A stretch of DNA of 64,000 nucleotides from the NCBI GenBank assembly GCA_004362315.1, contig SNWL01000008.1, positions 186,001 through 250,000 on the forward strand. Direction: 5' to 3'. Shown here one piece after another: positions 26,186 to 36,936 of this stretch. This DNA comes from Mycobacterium sp. BK086. Lineage in GTDB: Bacteria; Actinomycetota; Actinomycetes; Mycobacteriales; Mycobacteriaceae. The notes beneath the pieces are model-generated. The model ran no database searches, was not told where the DNA came from, and was given only the letters and a program-made list of their open reading frames with translations. Each line of letters starts with the position of its first letter. Within the stretch, counting starts at the first letter, position 1. The translations under genes and the position numbers were made by a program.

Positions 26186-26877
26186 GGCAGCTCGGCCAGC
26201 ACAGTCTCGCCGGCTGTCGCCCGCTGGCCGGGGGACACCAGCAGTCGCGAGCCCTGGGGCAGATAGGTGTCGAGCCGCGAGCCGTACCGGATCAGTCCGT
26301 ACGTGTCGCCGATCGCCACGTTGTCGCCGGGGTGGACGTCGCACACGATGCGACGGGCCACCAGACCCGCGATCTGCACGGCAACCACCTCGGCGCCGTC
26401 GGGGGTGCGGATGACGATGCTGTTGCGCTCGTTGTCCTCGCTGGCGGCGGGCAGGTCGGCCGAGACGAACTGCCCCGGCCGGTAGTGGACCGCGGTCACC
26501 TGGCCGCCGACCGGTGCGCGCTGCACGTGCGCGTCGAACACCGACAGGAAGATGCTGACCCGCGGCAGCGGCTCGGCCGCAAGGCCGAGTTCGGCGGGCG
26601 GCACCGCGGTGTCGACGAGGCAGACCTGACCGTCGGCCGGCGCGACGACCACGCCGGGCCGGGTCGGTGGGACGCGGCGCGGGTGGCGGAAGAACGCGGC
26701 GTTGGCGCCCGCGGCGACCAGACCGGCGGTGCGGACCCAGCGATAACGCCTGCCCAGGGCGGCAACCGCCAGGCTGGCGCCGACGAACGGCAGGCCCGCC
26801 GGGTGCATCGGTGGCACGGTCGACCGGACCAGATCCAGCAGGTGTGATGATTCGGAGGTGCGGGGGCGTCTGGCCAT
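26182..26877 (-). CDS. psd: Phosphatidylserine decarboxylase
   Basis: The 231-residue proenzyme shows the bacterial short PSD pattern: [37 protein letters not shown] with H117, and the autocatalytic cleavage site RYGS with G199-S200, which should yield a pyruvoyl group at the small subunit. It converts phosphatidylserine to phosphatidylethanolamine. It overlaps pssA by 4 bp and corresponds to Rv0437c. Confidence 0.95.
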   Translation of the reverse strand: MARRPRTSESSHLLDLVRSTVPPMHPAGLPFVGASLAVAALGRRYRWVRTAGLVAAGANAAFFRHPRRVPPTRPGVVVAPADGQVCLVDTAVPPAELGLAAEPLPRVSIFLSVFDAHVQRAPVGGQVTAVHYRPGQFVSADLPAASEDNERNSIVIRTPDGAEVVAVQIAGLVARRIVCDVHPGDNVAIGDTYGLIRYGSRLDTYLPQGSRLLVSPGQRATAGETVLAELP

Positions 26878-26902
26878 CGGCGACGAGTCTAACCGCGCAG
26901 AC

Positions 26903-28095
26903 CTACGACAGGTCCCACAGCTGGACCTGCTCGCCCGCGGCCATCTCGGTGACGTCCTCGGCGATCTCCAGCAGGCAGTTCGCCGAGGCCAGCCAGCGCA
27001 GGTGATGCGAGGCAGGCGGCCCGTAGGTGGTCACCGTGCCCGCCGCCGCGTCGTACACCCCGCGCCGGAACTGACGCTTGCCCTTCGGCGAGGTCAGGCT
27101 GTCGGCCAGCACCGCGGTCCGCCGTGGCCGGTGCGGGTGCGGCAGTCCCATCGCCGCGCGCAGGGCCGGCCGGACGAAGACCTCGAATGAGACCAGCGCG
27201 CTCACCGGATTGCCCGGCAGCGTGATGATCGGACAGCCGTTGATCCGTCCCGCGCCCTGCGGCATACCGGGCTGCATGGCGACCTTGACGAACTCGACGG
27301 CACCCCCACCGAAGGCGTCTTTCACGACCTCATACGCGCCGGCGCTGACACCGCCGGTGGTGATGATGAGGTCGGCCTGCCCGGCATACCCCTCGAGCAC
27401 CGTGCTGAACTGCGCGACGTCATCGCTGGATGTCGGGGTGGCCACTACTTCGCCGCCGGCCTCCCGGACCGCGGCGGCCAGCATGATGGCGTTGGATTCG
27501 TAGATCTGTCCGGGCTGCAGTTCGGTGCCGGCCGACACCAACTCGGTGCCCGTCGACATCACCAGCACCCGCTGGCGCGGCCGGATCGTCAACGAGCCCA
27601 GGCCGAGTGCGGCGGCCAGACCCAGCGCCGCGGGGGTGACCACATGACCGGTCTGCAACACCGTGGTGCCCGAGGTCACGTCCTCGCCCGCGCGGCGGAT
27701 GTGCTGGCCGAGCTTGGGTGCGGTCCGGATCTCGACGGTGTCGACGCCGCCGTCGGTGGCCTCGACCGGTACCACCGCCGTCGCGCCGGCCGGCAGCGGT
27801 GCGCCCGTCATGATCCGGTGCGCGGTCCCGGGGGCCAGCGTCAGCCGGTCGATACGCCCGGCCGGAATATCCTCGGCCACAGGCAGTTTCACCGGATTGG
27901 TGTCGGCTCCCGCGACGTCGTCGGCGTGCACGGCGTAGCCGTCCATCGCGGAGTTGTCGAACACCGGCAGCGACAGCGGTGCCGTCACGTCGGCGGCCAG
28001 TGCCAGTCCCTCGGCATCGACAAGACCGACCGTCTCCGCCGCCCGGGCAGCGATCAGGTCGGCGACGACCCCCTGGTGCTCCTCGACGGTACGCA

Positions 28096-28096
<1 letters not shown>
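26903..28096 (-). CDS. moeA: Molybdopterin molybdenumtransferase MoeA
   Basis: I take ATG 28096, giving 397 residues; it shares its A with the TGA of the preceding SDR gene (TGATG), a coupling arrangement. Characteristic MoeA segments are [39 protein letters not shown], and the MPTG-like [17 protein letters not shown] (quoted in part), followed by [14 protein letters not shown] and [10 protein letters not shown]. It inserts molybdate into adenylylated molybdopterin. It corresponds to moeA2 (Rv0438c) by position. Confidence 0.93.
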
Positions 28097-29016
<920 letters not shown>

Positions 29017-29074
29017 GGCACGACGATACGTCGGCCCAAGTTGCATCCAACCGGTGGCCGTTTACTGTCGCTGC

Positions 29075-29890
29075 ATGGCTATCGGTGGGGTGCTGTTCGA
29101 CATCGATGGCGTCTTGGTGACCTCGTGGAAGCCGATCCCCGGCGCGGCCGAGGCCCTTGCGGTGCTGGCCGAACACCAGATCGCCCGCTCGTATCTGACC
29201 AACACCACCACTCGCACCCGTCAGCAGATCGCCGCGGCGCTCTCGAAGGCCGGTATCGAGGTGCGGCCCGACGAGGTGATCACCGCCGCCGCGCTGACCG
29301 CCGACTACGTGCGGGCCAACTATCCCGACGCGCGATGCTTCCTGGTCAACAACGGCCAGATCACCGATGACATGCCGGGTATCGACATCGTCGACTCCGG
29401 GGTCTACGACGACGACGGCGAACCCGATGCGCCCGACGTCATCCTCCTCGGCGGGGCAGGCCCGGAATACAGCCATCGCACCTTGAGTCGGGTGTACGAA
29501 TGGATGGCTCAGGGCGTGCCGGTGGTGGCGATGCACCGCAGCACCGCGTGGACCACCACCGAAGGCCTGCGTATCGACACCGGCATGTACCTGATCGGCA
29601 TGGAGGAGACGTCCGGTCGCAAGGCCACCGCCGTCGGGAAACCGGCACCGGCGGGCTTCCTGGCCTCGGCCGCCCGCCTCGGTGTCGATCCCGACGAGAT
29701 GTACATGGTCGGCGACGATCTCAACAATGACGTGCTGGCCGCCCAGGTGGTCGGCATGACCGGCGTGCTGGTGCGCACCGGAAAATTCCGGCAGGACACC
29801 CTGGATCGTTGGGCCGCAGACGAATTCGCCATGCAGCCCAACCACGTCATCGATTCGGTCGCCAAGTTTCCGGAGTTACTGGGGCTGTAG
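29075..29890 (+). CDS. HAD-superfamily phosphatase, NagD-like
   Basis: Start ATG 29075 gives 271 residues. The nucleophile motif is LFDIDGVLV with D9 and D11; motif II is SYLTNTTTR and motif IV GDDLNNDVLAAQ. The large C2-type cap (residues ~75-190) places it with NagD/phosphoglycolate-phosphatase-like enzymes acting on small sugar or nucleotide phosphates. It is divergent from the SDR gene (59 bp apart). Exact substrate not known. Confidence 0.9.
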   Translation: MAIGGVLFDIDGVLVTSWKPIPGAAEALAVLAEHQIARSYLTNTTTRTRQQIAAALSKAGIEVRPDEVITAAALTADYVRANYPDARCFLVNNGQITDDMPGIDIVDSGVYDDDGEPDAPDVILLGGAGPEYSHRTLSRVYEWMAQGVPVVAMHRSTAWTTTEGLRIDTGMYLIGMEETSGRKATAVGKPAPAGFLASAARLGVDPDEMYMVGDDLNNDVLAAQVVGMTGVLVRTGKFRQDTLDRWAADEFAMQPNHVIDSVAKFPELLGL

Positions 29891-29898
29891 CGGCTCTA

Positions 29899-29951
29899 GC
29901 GACTTCGGCGCGCATTCCGCCGCTGAGCGAACGAAAACGCGCCGAAATCGC
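29899..29951. repeat. Solitary 53-bp imperfect palindrome
   Basis: Arms GCGACTTCGGCGCG and CGCGCCGAAATCGC are inverted repeats matching at 13 of 14 positions, around a 25-bp centre. Overall length is like that of the paired elements at 1266, 2230, 52047 and 52968, but it occurs once and has no nuclease gene beside it. It starts 9 bp after the HAD gene and could act as its terminator. Confidence 0.65.
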
Positions 29952-29992
29952 AAGGGTGATGAGTTTCTCGAGGCCGCCGAGTCTGTCTGGAT

Positions 29993-30469
29993 ATGACTGA
30001 AACTCTGATTGTGAATGCCACCGTCGACGCGCCGGCCGGTGCGGTGTTCGGCGTACTGGCCGACCCGAACACGCACAAGGACATCGACGGCACCGGCTGG
30101 GTGCGGGATGCGCTGGATCCGCAGCCCCTGAACTCTGTCGGGCAGGTCTTCCGCATCGCGATGTACCACGATCTACACCCCGACAAGGACTACGAGATGG
30201 CCAATCAGGTCACCGCGCTGGAACCCGACCGCGTCATCGCCTGGGCGCCGGGGGGACTGACCGAGGACGGCAGCGTCGACCTGGGCGGCTGGACCTGGCG
30301 CTACGACCTCGAGCCGCTGGGTGCCGAGCAGACCCGCGTCGTACTGACCTACGACTGGACGAATGCGACGGCGGCGGTCCGGGAGAACATCGTGTTCCCG
30401 CCGTTCCCCGTCTCGCACCTGGACAACTCGTTGGCAAATCTGGCGAAGCTGGCCGCCGCGCGGCAATGA
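29993..30469 (+). CDS. SRPBCC-family protein
   Basis: The 158-residue protein begins with NATVDAPAGAVFGVLADPNTH (quoted in part), the usual START/SRPBCC opening, and includes VIAWAPGG and WTWRYDLEPLGAEQTRV strands and a C-terminal helix (HLDNSLANLAKLAAA). It should bind a hydrophobic ligand. It lies just before the accessory cluster but is separated from it by 429 bp, so I do not count it as part of the cluster. Confidence 0.88.
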   Translation: MTETLIVNATVDAPAGAVFGVLADPNTHKDIDGTGWVRDALDPQPLNSVGQVFRIAMYHDLHPDKDYEMANQVTALEPDRVIAWAPGGLTEDGSVDLGGWTWRYDLEPLGAEQTRVVLTYDWTNATAAVRENIVFPPFPVSHLDNSLANLAKLAAARQ

Positions 30470-30898
30470 CGCCGCTCGACTCCCGTCAATCCCGTCATCG
30501 AGTAGGTGACGACGGATTGCTGCACCGACCCGAGTAGCGAACTACTGGCGACAATCGCGCTGGCGTGCGTCACTGTGCTCTTGACATGGCTATTTGCTGC
30601 AGGTTGAGGGCTTCACCTGGGTCTCGGAGTACCACCGGGTCTCGGGTCGACGGCGAACGTCCGAGCCACGACGGAAATTTGCTGCGCTTGCCCCCCGCGG
30701 CGCTTCCGGTTGTGGTATCTATTCAGGCAATGTCGGCGCCCTCGATGGGCCATGCGTATCGCCTCCCGGGGGTAGAGGTCATGCTCGATTCGCATTTGAT
30801 TCGCGCGATTGTTGGAACCGGTAGCGAAGCCCCTTCAATAACGTCGGCACCCGATCTCGTCACTCGAGATATCGCGGAACGGACATGAAGGGCGCACG
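30470..30898 (+). promoter_or_regulatory. Intergenic region before the biosynthetic cluster
   Basis: No convincing gene is visible in these 429 bp: short open frames lack ribosome-binding sites and family features. It includes an inverted repeat AGTAG-CGAA-CTACT (30533-30546) and a TTGACA (30581-30586) without a clear -10 partner. It is the only long gap in the window and most likely carries the promoter and operators of the eight-gene cluster that starts at 30899. Confidence 0.45.
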
Positions 30899-33622
30899 GT
30901 GCCAATCCTCCTGACCGGGCAGGCGCCCGGTGATCAGATGCGCACGCTGGCAGGCGGCAAAGCACACAACCTGTGCGACCTGACCGCGGCCGGCTTTCCC
31001 GTGCCGACGTGGGCGATCCTCGGAACCGAAGCCTTCGAGGCCGCTGTCGCGGCGGCCGGGCTGAGCATCAGCGAGGCACCCCTCACTCTGGCCGATCGCC
31101 TTCGGGAAGCGGCATTCGCAGAAGCAGCGTTGAGCGAATTCGTCATGACCGCCGAAATTCGAGACGCGATTCAAGCGGCATTGGATTATGTGGGTGCCGA
31201 GACGGTCGCGGTGCGCTCATCGGGTCGGCAAGAAGACGGGGATCGGGATTCGTTCGCGGGACTGTTCGACACCTATCTCAACGTCGTTGGTCTTGACGCC
31301 ACCGAAGACGCTGTCCGGCGTTGCTGGGCCTCGGCCTTCTCGCAACGAGCAACGCAATACCGTCACACCCGGGGCCTGGACTTCCGAGATGTCGCTCTGG
31401 CGGTCATCATTCAGCGATCACTGCAACCAGTGAGCAGCGGCGTGATGTTCACCGCGGACCCGCTGACGGGTTCATCGGACCGGGTGGTCATCAACGGTGT
31501 ACTCGGGCTCGGCGAGGGTTTGGTCTCGGGCACCGTCGACTCGGACTCCGTCGCCATCGACAAGAGCAGCGGCGCAGTCATCGAGGAGACGATCGCCACC
31601 AAGGAGCAGATGGTGGCCGGAGTGGCCGGGGGTGGAATCAGCACGGTCGACGTTCCTGTTGAACGACAACGCGATTCCAGCGTCGGCTCTGCTCTGCGCG
31701 CGACCCTGTTCGATCTGGGGACTCGGCTGGAACAGCATTTCGGGGCGCCCCAGGATGTCGAATGGGCCTGCGACGACACATCCACCTGGATACTGCAGTC
31801 CAGGCCGGTCACCACCCTCGATCGCCACATCGCCGACACCGCTGAACATTTGGGCGAAGACGTGGCTCTCGACGAGGTCCGCATCTGGGACAACTCGAAC
31901 ATCATCGAGAACTTCGCAGGAGTCACGTCGCCGTTGACGTTCACCACGGCCCGCAGGCTTTACGGCGACGTGTACCGCGCCTATGCACGCAGCTTGAAAG
32001 TTCCTCCCGCGCAACTGGAACAAATGGAGTCGTGGCTGCCGGTGATGCTCGGCCAGTTCAACGGCAACGTCTATTACAACCTGCTGCACTGGTACCGGAT
32101 GGTGGGCATCGCGCCGGGGTACTTCCTGAATCGCCGCGTCCTGGAAGTCGCGCTCGGCGTCAGCGAGACCCTCGACCGCAAGACGGCAAAAACACTACGT
32201 CCCTTCACCTTTGCCAATCCGCTCGCCCGCGTCCGGTCCCGGGTTCGCACGACCCTCCACTACGCGCGCAGCATCGCGGCCATCGACACCCTGGTTGCGG
32301 ACTTCGACGAGACCTTCGTCGAATTGATCGACCGGCACGGCTTGATGGACGTCTCGGCGATGGACGGGCCTTCTGCCTACCGGAAGTTCCGCCAGATCCA
32401 CGACGAGGTCGCCGAACTCTGGGGCCCGTTGATGGTCCTCGACGCGATCCTGTTGACGTTGGTCGGATCGCTGGCGGTGCTGACGAAGGTGCTGTTGCGC
32501 GACGCGCCCGAGTGGGTCCAGTTCGCGATCGTCAACCCGGAGCCGGACGTGATCTCCGTCGAACCCGCCAAGGCGTTGGTGGACATCGCCGCCTTCGCGC
32601 GTGAGCATCGCGAGCTCGACGAGTTCATCGGCTCCGTCGAACCCGCCATCGCCTACGCCCGGCTCGCCGAGTACGCCGCCGACTCCGAGTCGCCGATGTG
32701 GAAGGAACTGCTCGGCAAGATCGACGCGTACATCGACAAGTTCGGCTACCGGTGCCTCGACGAACTCAAACTCGAGGCGCCCGATCTGCGGCAGGATCCC
32801 GCGGGGATTTTTCACATGCTGCGGATGGCCTCTGCCGAAGAGCGGGTGAAGACCGGGGATTCCGCCGAGGATTATCTCGACGCGCATCTCGGTGGCCGGC
32901 GCCGACGCGTCTTCGACGCGCTACGCCGAAAGATTCAGCGAGCGGCCACCCACCGCGAACACCTTCGCTTCTGCCGCACCCAGGGTTTCGGCATCTTGAA
33001 ATCGCTTGCCGCGGTGATGGGTCGGGATCTGGAGGAACGAGGAACGGTCGGCAGTCGCACCGACATCTTCCAGTTGCGCATCGACGAGTTGTTCGCTGTG
33101 TACGAAGGCACGATGCCGGTGGCGGACGCGCAGACCGCTATTCGGCGGCGCAAGCTCCTCCACGACAGCTATACGCAACTCGCGGCGCCTGCCCGCTTCA
33201 CCACGACCGGATCGCGCTACTCAGACCAGGAGCTGGCTGCCGCCGGCTGGCGGCCGTCCGAAGACTCAGGACATGCGCCGGCCGGGACGGTGCTCACCGG
33301 CACGCCGTCCAGCCCGGGAGTGGTGACCGGCCGCGCGGTCGTCGTCGAAAAGCCGCAGGATTTCTCCAGTGGCATCCTCGTGGCCTACCGGACCGATCCG
33401 GGGTGGGTGGCGGCTCTGCCGTTCGCCTCGGCGCTGCTCATCGAACGCGCGTCACCGCTCACTCATGTGGCGATCATCGCCCGCGAACTGGGTGTGCCGA
33501 CCGTGGTGCAGATCGACGGGCTGACCAGTGCGGTTCGCACCGGGATGACGATCAGTGTGGACGGCGCCAGCGGCCGCGTCGTTCTGTTGGAAGAGCCCCT
33601 TCTGGAAGAGCCGACGCCATGA
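30899..33622 (+). CDS. PEP-synthase / rifampicin-phosphotransferase-like enzyme
   Basis: The 907-residue protein has an N-terminal ATP-grasp PEP/pyruvate-binding domain: KAHNLCDLTAAGFPVP (~21-36), VRSSGRQEDG (105-114), GLGEGLVSG (203-211), QSRPVT (300-305). A ~450-residue central helical domain follows. The extreme C-terminus is the swivelling phosphohistidine domain, with SPLTHVAIIARELGVP and H856. No PEP/pyruvate TIM barrel follows. This order (ATP-binding, central, His) is that of rifampicin phosphotransferase rather than PEP synthase, so it probably transfers the ATP beta-phosphate to a small molecule (inference). GTG 30899 is used. It opens the cluster and overlaps the next gene by 4 bp. 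Confidence 0.82.
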   Translation: MPILLTGQAPGDQMRTLAGGKAHNLCDLTAAGFPVPTWAILGTEAFEAAVAAAGLSISEAPLTLADRLREAAFAEAALSEFVMTAEIRDAIQAALDYVGAETVAVRSSGRQEDGDRDSFAGLFDTYLNVVGLDATEDAVRRCWASAFSQRATQYRHTRGLDFRDVALAVIIQRSLQPVSSGVMFTADPLTGSSDRVVINGVLGLGEGLVSGTVDSDSVAIDKSSGAVIEETIATKEQMVAGVAGGGISTVDVPVERQRDSSVGSALRATLFDLGTRLEQHFGAPQDVEWACDDTSTWILQSRPVTTLDRHIADTAEHLGEDVALDEVRIWDNSNIIENFAGVTSPLTFTTARRLYGDVYRAYARSLKVPPAQLEQMESWLPVMLGQFNGNVYYNLLHWYRMVGIAPGYFLNRRVLEVALGVSETLDRKTAKTLRPFTFANPLARVRSRVRTTLHYARSIAAIDTLVADFDETFVELIDRHGLMDVSAMDGPSAYRKFRQIHDEVAELWGPLMVLDAILLTLVGSLAVLTKVLLRDAPEWVQFAIVNPEPDVISVEPAKALVDIAAFAREHRELDEFIGSVEPAIAYARLAEYAADSESPMWKELLGKIDAYIDKFGYRCLDELKLEAPDLRQDPAGIFHMLRMASAEERVKTGDSAEDYLDAHLGGRRRRVFDALRRKIQRAATHREHLRFCRTQGFGILKSLAAVMGRDLEERGTVGSRTDIFQLRIDELFAVYEGTMPVADAQTAIRRRKLLHDSYTQLAAPARFTTTGSRYSDQELAAAGWRPSEDSGHAPAGTVLTGTPSSPGVVTGRAVVVEKPQDFSSGILVAYRTDPGWVAALPFASALLIERASPLTHVAIIARELGVPTVVQIDGLTSAVRTGMTISVDGASGRVVLLEEPLLEEPTP

Positions 33623-36600
33623 CCGATACCGAACGCATCATCGGCTGGCTGATGGCCCCGCGGGATGACACCGGGATCCAGCTGGCGACCGACGACGGTG
33701 GCTGGCAATTCGCGAGCTACCGCGAATTGGCCGACCAGGCCCGGCGTATCGCGCGCCAGTTGGTCGACGAGGGCGTGCGCTCCGGCGACGTTGTCAGTGT
33801 CTTGATGCCGACGTCGGATCTGTGCTTGGCAACGCTGTTCGGAGTGTTGGCCGCCGGCGCAACGCTCACCCCGATCGTGCCGCCGATGTTCCAGCACCCC
33901 GACCAGTACACGGCCCATCTGCACGGCATCCTCGGTGCGTCGGGTTGCCGCGCTGTGGTTGCCGCGTCGGGCTTCACCGGCCTGGCACAGCGAGCGCTGC
34001 CCGGCTTGGCCCTGAACCCGAAACTCATCGAGCTGGATCGGGCACCAGACTGTGCACCCATCGACGAATTGGCCGAGCCCGCACCGTCGGTGCTCCTGCA
34101 GATGACATCGGGATCGACGAGTGCACCGCGTGGCGCGAGCATCGGTTGGCACAGCCTGGCCACCAATCTCAATGTGATGGAGGAGCTTTGCGGAATGGCC
34201 GACGGCCAGCTCGGCGTTTCCTGGCTTCCGCTGTATCACGACATGGGGTTGATCGGGTGCGTCTTCCAGGCGATGACCCGGCAACGCAACCTGCAACTGC
34301 TGCGACCCGATCAGTTCGTCCGTGATCCGTTGCGGTGGCTGCGGGCGGCCGCGAACGCAGAGCACACGGCGTCTCCGTCGTTCGGACTGGTCTATGCGAG
34401 TCGCAGGCTCAAGCCGGAAGATCTCGGCGATATCGACCTGTCGGGGCTGCGCACGCTGGTCATCGGCGCCGAGCCGATCAACCCTGCCCATTTGCGTGCC
34501 TTCACGGAACTGACTGCAGGACACGGTTTTTCGCCCGCCGCATTCATGCCGTCCTACGGTCTGGCCGAGCACACACTGTTCGCCACCTCGCACCGGCTTG
34601 GCGAGGCGCACCGGATGGTCCGGGTGGATAGATCCGCGTTGCGTCATGGTGAGCCGATACGGGTGCTCGCCCGGGTATCGGACTGTGTGACAGACCAACC
34701 CGGCGACGACTGGGTGGTGTCGTGCGGTACGGCCGCGCCGGGTCACGAGGTGTGGATCGCCGACGAGTCCGGCGCTCGGCTGCCGGACGGGACGCTGGGG
34801 GAGATCGTTCTGTCGGGCCCGTCGGTGGCGCTGGGCTATCACGGGGACGCGGGCAGCACCACCCGGTTCGTCGGGGATGAACTGCGAACCGCGGATGCCG
34901 GGTTCCTCCTCGACGGCCAGCTGCACGTGTTGGGCCGCATGGGGACGAGCCTGAAGATCAACGGGCGCAGCGTCTTTACCGAGGACCTCGACGTGACGAC
35001 CGCGGCCGCCATGGGACTGGCGCCGAGCCGGGTCGTCACCGTCGCGGTCAACGATGCCGGCCAAGCGGGCGTGGCGGTGTTCATCGAACAGGCGGCCATC
35101 GCCCCCGGCATGCTCACCGCAGCCGTCCGGTCGTTGCAGGCGAACGTCGGTGAGGACGCGCCGCTGTGGCTGATCAACGTTCCGCGCGGAGCCCTGTCTC
35201 GGACATCGAGCGGCAAGCCGCGCCGCGCGCACATGTGGCAGCAATGGCGAGCGGGCCAGACGACCGGCGCGGAGCTGCTCACCATCGGCGGTGCCGGACG
35301 GGATCCCCAGCAGCTCGAACGGGTGCGGACGTTGTTCGAGAAGACCCGCGAGCTGGCGGTGATTCCCGACGACGCGACAGTGCATTTCGAGGGTTCCCTG
35401 GCCGAAGGCTTCGGCAACGAGGGATCCGACATCGACTTCCTGCTGCTGGTGCCCGGGGCGAGCAAGCAAGCGGTGATGCCGACGGTCCTGTTCCTGGATG
35501 GTCGCCGGGTCGAGGTGCGCGCCCAGTCGCACGAGCAGGCTCGCAAACGGCTGCTGCGGGTTCGGCGAGCCATCGACACCGGTTCGATCGCCGGTGTGAC
35601 CGAGGACGTGCTGAACCGGGTCCAGCGTTTCCTGCACGGCATTCCGCTGTATACCGGCCCCGACTATGGACAACTCCTCGACATCGTGACCTACGCGGAG
35701 CTGACCACACTGTTGCAGTCATGGTGGCGCCGGCGGGCCGGCGGCTGCCTGCGTCACGCCGCCGCGCTGACCCTCCTCGGTGACGATCGCGAGGCGGTCA
35801 CCTGGGCCCGAGAAGGCCTGGCGCAGAACATGAAGGCCTTTCTCGCCGCGCACGGCGAGGGCTATATCGAGATCAAATGGCTGCCCGAGCAGATCGCGCG
35901 GCTGCGAAAGGTCGCCGACCAGAGCGTGGCGGCCCTGCTCGAGGAATACCAGACCCTCGATGCCACCCAGACGCCGGCGAGCCGGGACTTCATCGAGCGA
36001 GCCCTGGCACTGTCGGTGCGATTGGGCGGGCCCAGGATCACGCCGGATCCCGCCAACGTGCTGCTGCGGCGCGCACCCGGGGTGACCACCTGGCCCATCG
36101 GCTCGGCCCCGCACGTCGTGCGTGACAAGAACGACGTGTTCATGCTCTCGGCGCCGTGCGCACAGTCGTGGGGGAATGTGGTCTTCGGCCAGTCGATCGC
36201 GGACACCAAGGCTGCCCACCAACACATTCGGCTCTTCGTCCACTACGGCCTGATCGGCCTGACCTGGCGCGGTGCGGGCCAGATCACGCCGGTGTCGGCG
36301 ATGTGCACACCCGGCCGGCCGCTGACGCCGCTACCGTCGGGCCGACGCCCGGTTGTCACGATCGACGGTGCCTTCACCGACCAGGACATCGCCCGATCTC
36401 CGCTCAACGCACGGGCTTTCGCCGAATGTGCGGGCGCATTGCTGGTAGCCAACATGGTGCTGGAGAACGCACGCGAGGATTTCTACGGAGCGGTCAAGAA
36501 CGGCCAGTGGCAGGTGACATCGCTGTGCGGACGCCGCATCGTCATCATGGCGGTCCGGATATTGGCCAGCGCCTGGGGAATCACCCCGTTGCCGTCGGAT

Positions 36601-36936
36601 CCGGTGCTCCTGCACCAGCTCGACATGCTCGTCCCCGAGCATCCTCAGATCGCGGCAACCGCCCGCCGGCTCAGCGAGCTGTCGGTCGGCGATCACGACG
36701 AAGCCTGTTCCGCCCAAAGGGAACTCGATGCGCTGGTTGCCGAGGTTCGAGAGGTCACCTGCGGAGCCCAGTTCCCGTCGTCGTTCTCGTCCCGAGACGA
36801 GTGGCAACGCACCATCCGGTACGGGTACCAGTGGCTGCGGCTGGGCGGATATGTCGATGCCTACGTCGAACTCGACGAAACCCGCGACCTGCTCAGCACG
36901 GGGGGCGCACAACCATCGGAGAGGCGGGCGCCATGA
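33619..36936 (+). CDS. Fatty-acyl-AMP ligase fused to a nucleotidyltransferase domain
   Basis: The 1105-residue protein has two recognisable parts. Residues 1-545 are an ANL-superfamily fatty-acyl-AMP ligase: A3 loop TSGSTSAPRG (163-172), YHDMGLIG (206-213), PSYGLAE (311-317), catalytic K533 in SSGKPRR. Residues ~570-720 contain a DNA-polymerase-beta-type nucleotidyltransferase core, GS-x9-SDID (G592-S593, D604 and D606), as in aminoglycoside adenylyltransferases. The remaining C-terminal ~380 residues are helical with no clear assignment. The first part should activate a fatty acid and load it onto the adjacent ACP. The second may add an NMP group to a small molecule or protein. I know no characterised protein with this combination. 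Confidence 0.85.
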   Translation: MTDTERIIGWLMAPRDDTGIQLATDDGGWQFASYRELADQARRIARQLVDEGVRSGDVVSVLMPTSDLCLATLFGVLAAGATLTPIVPPMFQHPDQYTAHLHGILGASGCRAVVAASGFTGLAQRALPGLALNPKLIELDRAPDCAPIDELAEPAPSVLLQMTSGSTSAPRGASIGWHSLATNLNVMEELCGMADGQLGVSWLPLYHDMGLIGCVFQAMTRQRNLQLLRPDQFVRDPLRWLRAAANAEHTASPSFGLVYASRRLKPEDLGDIDLSGLRTLVIGAEPINPAHLRAFTELTAGHGFSPAAFMPSYGLAEHTLFATSHRLGEAHRMVRVDRSALRHGEPIRVLARVSDCVTDQPGDDWVVSCGTAAPGHEVWIADESGARLPDGTLGEIVLSGPSVALGYHGDAGSTTRFVGDELRTADAGFLLDGQLHVLGRMGTSLKINGRSVFTEDLDVTTAAAMGLAPSRVVTVAVNDAGQAGVAVFIEQAAIAPGMLTAAVRSLQANVGEDAPLWLINVPRGALSRTSSGKPRRAHMWQQWRAGQTTGAELLTIGGAGRDPQQLERVRTLFEKTRELAVIPDDATVHFEGSLAEGFGNEGSDIDFLLLVPGASKQAVMPTVLFLDGRRVEVRAQSHEQARKRLLRVRRAIDTGSIAGVTEDVLNRVQRFLHGIPLYTGPDYGQLLDIVTYAELTTLLQSWWRRRAGGCLRHAAALTLLGDDREAVTWAREGLAQNMKAFLAAHGEGYIEIKWLPEQIARLRKVADQSVAALLEEYQTLDATQTPASRDFIERALALSVRLGGPRITPDPANVLLRRAPGVTTWPIGSAPHVVRDKNDVFMLSAPCAQSWGNVVFGQSIADTKAAHQHIRLFVHYGLIGLTWRGAGQITPVSAMCTPGRPLTPLPSGRRPVVTIDGAFTDQDIARSPLNARAFAECAGALLVANMVLENAREDFYGAVKNGQWQVTSLCGRRIVIMAVRILASAWGITPLPSDPVLLHQLDMLVPEHPQIAATARRLSELSVGDHDEACSAQRELDALVAEVREVTCGAQFPSSFSSRDEWQRTIRYGYQWLRLGGYVDAYVELDETRDLLSTGGAQPSERRAP

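Noticed and set aside
33463-35673. Minus-strand open frame of 736 codons opposite the FAAL fusion
   Set aside because: It reads antisense across the junction of two clear genes and is rich in Arg/His/Gln runs typical of GC-rich shadows.
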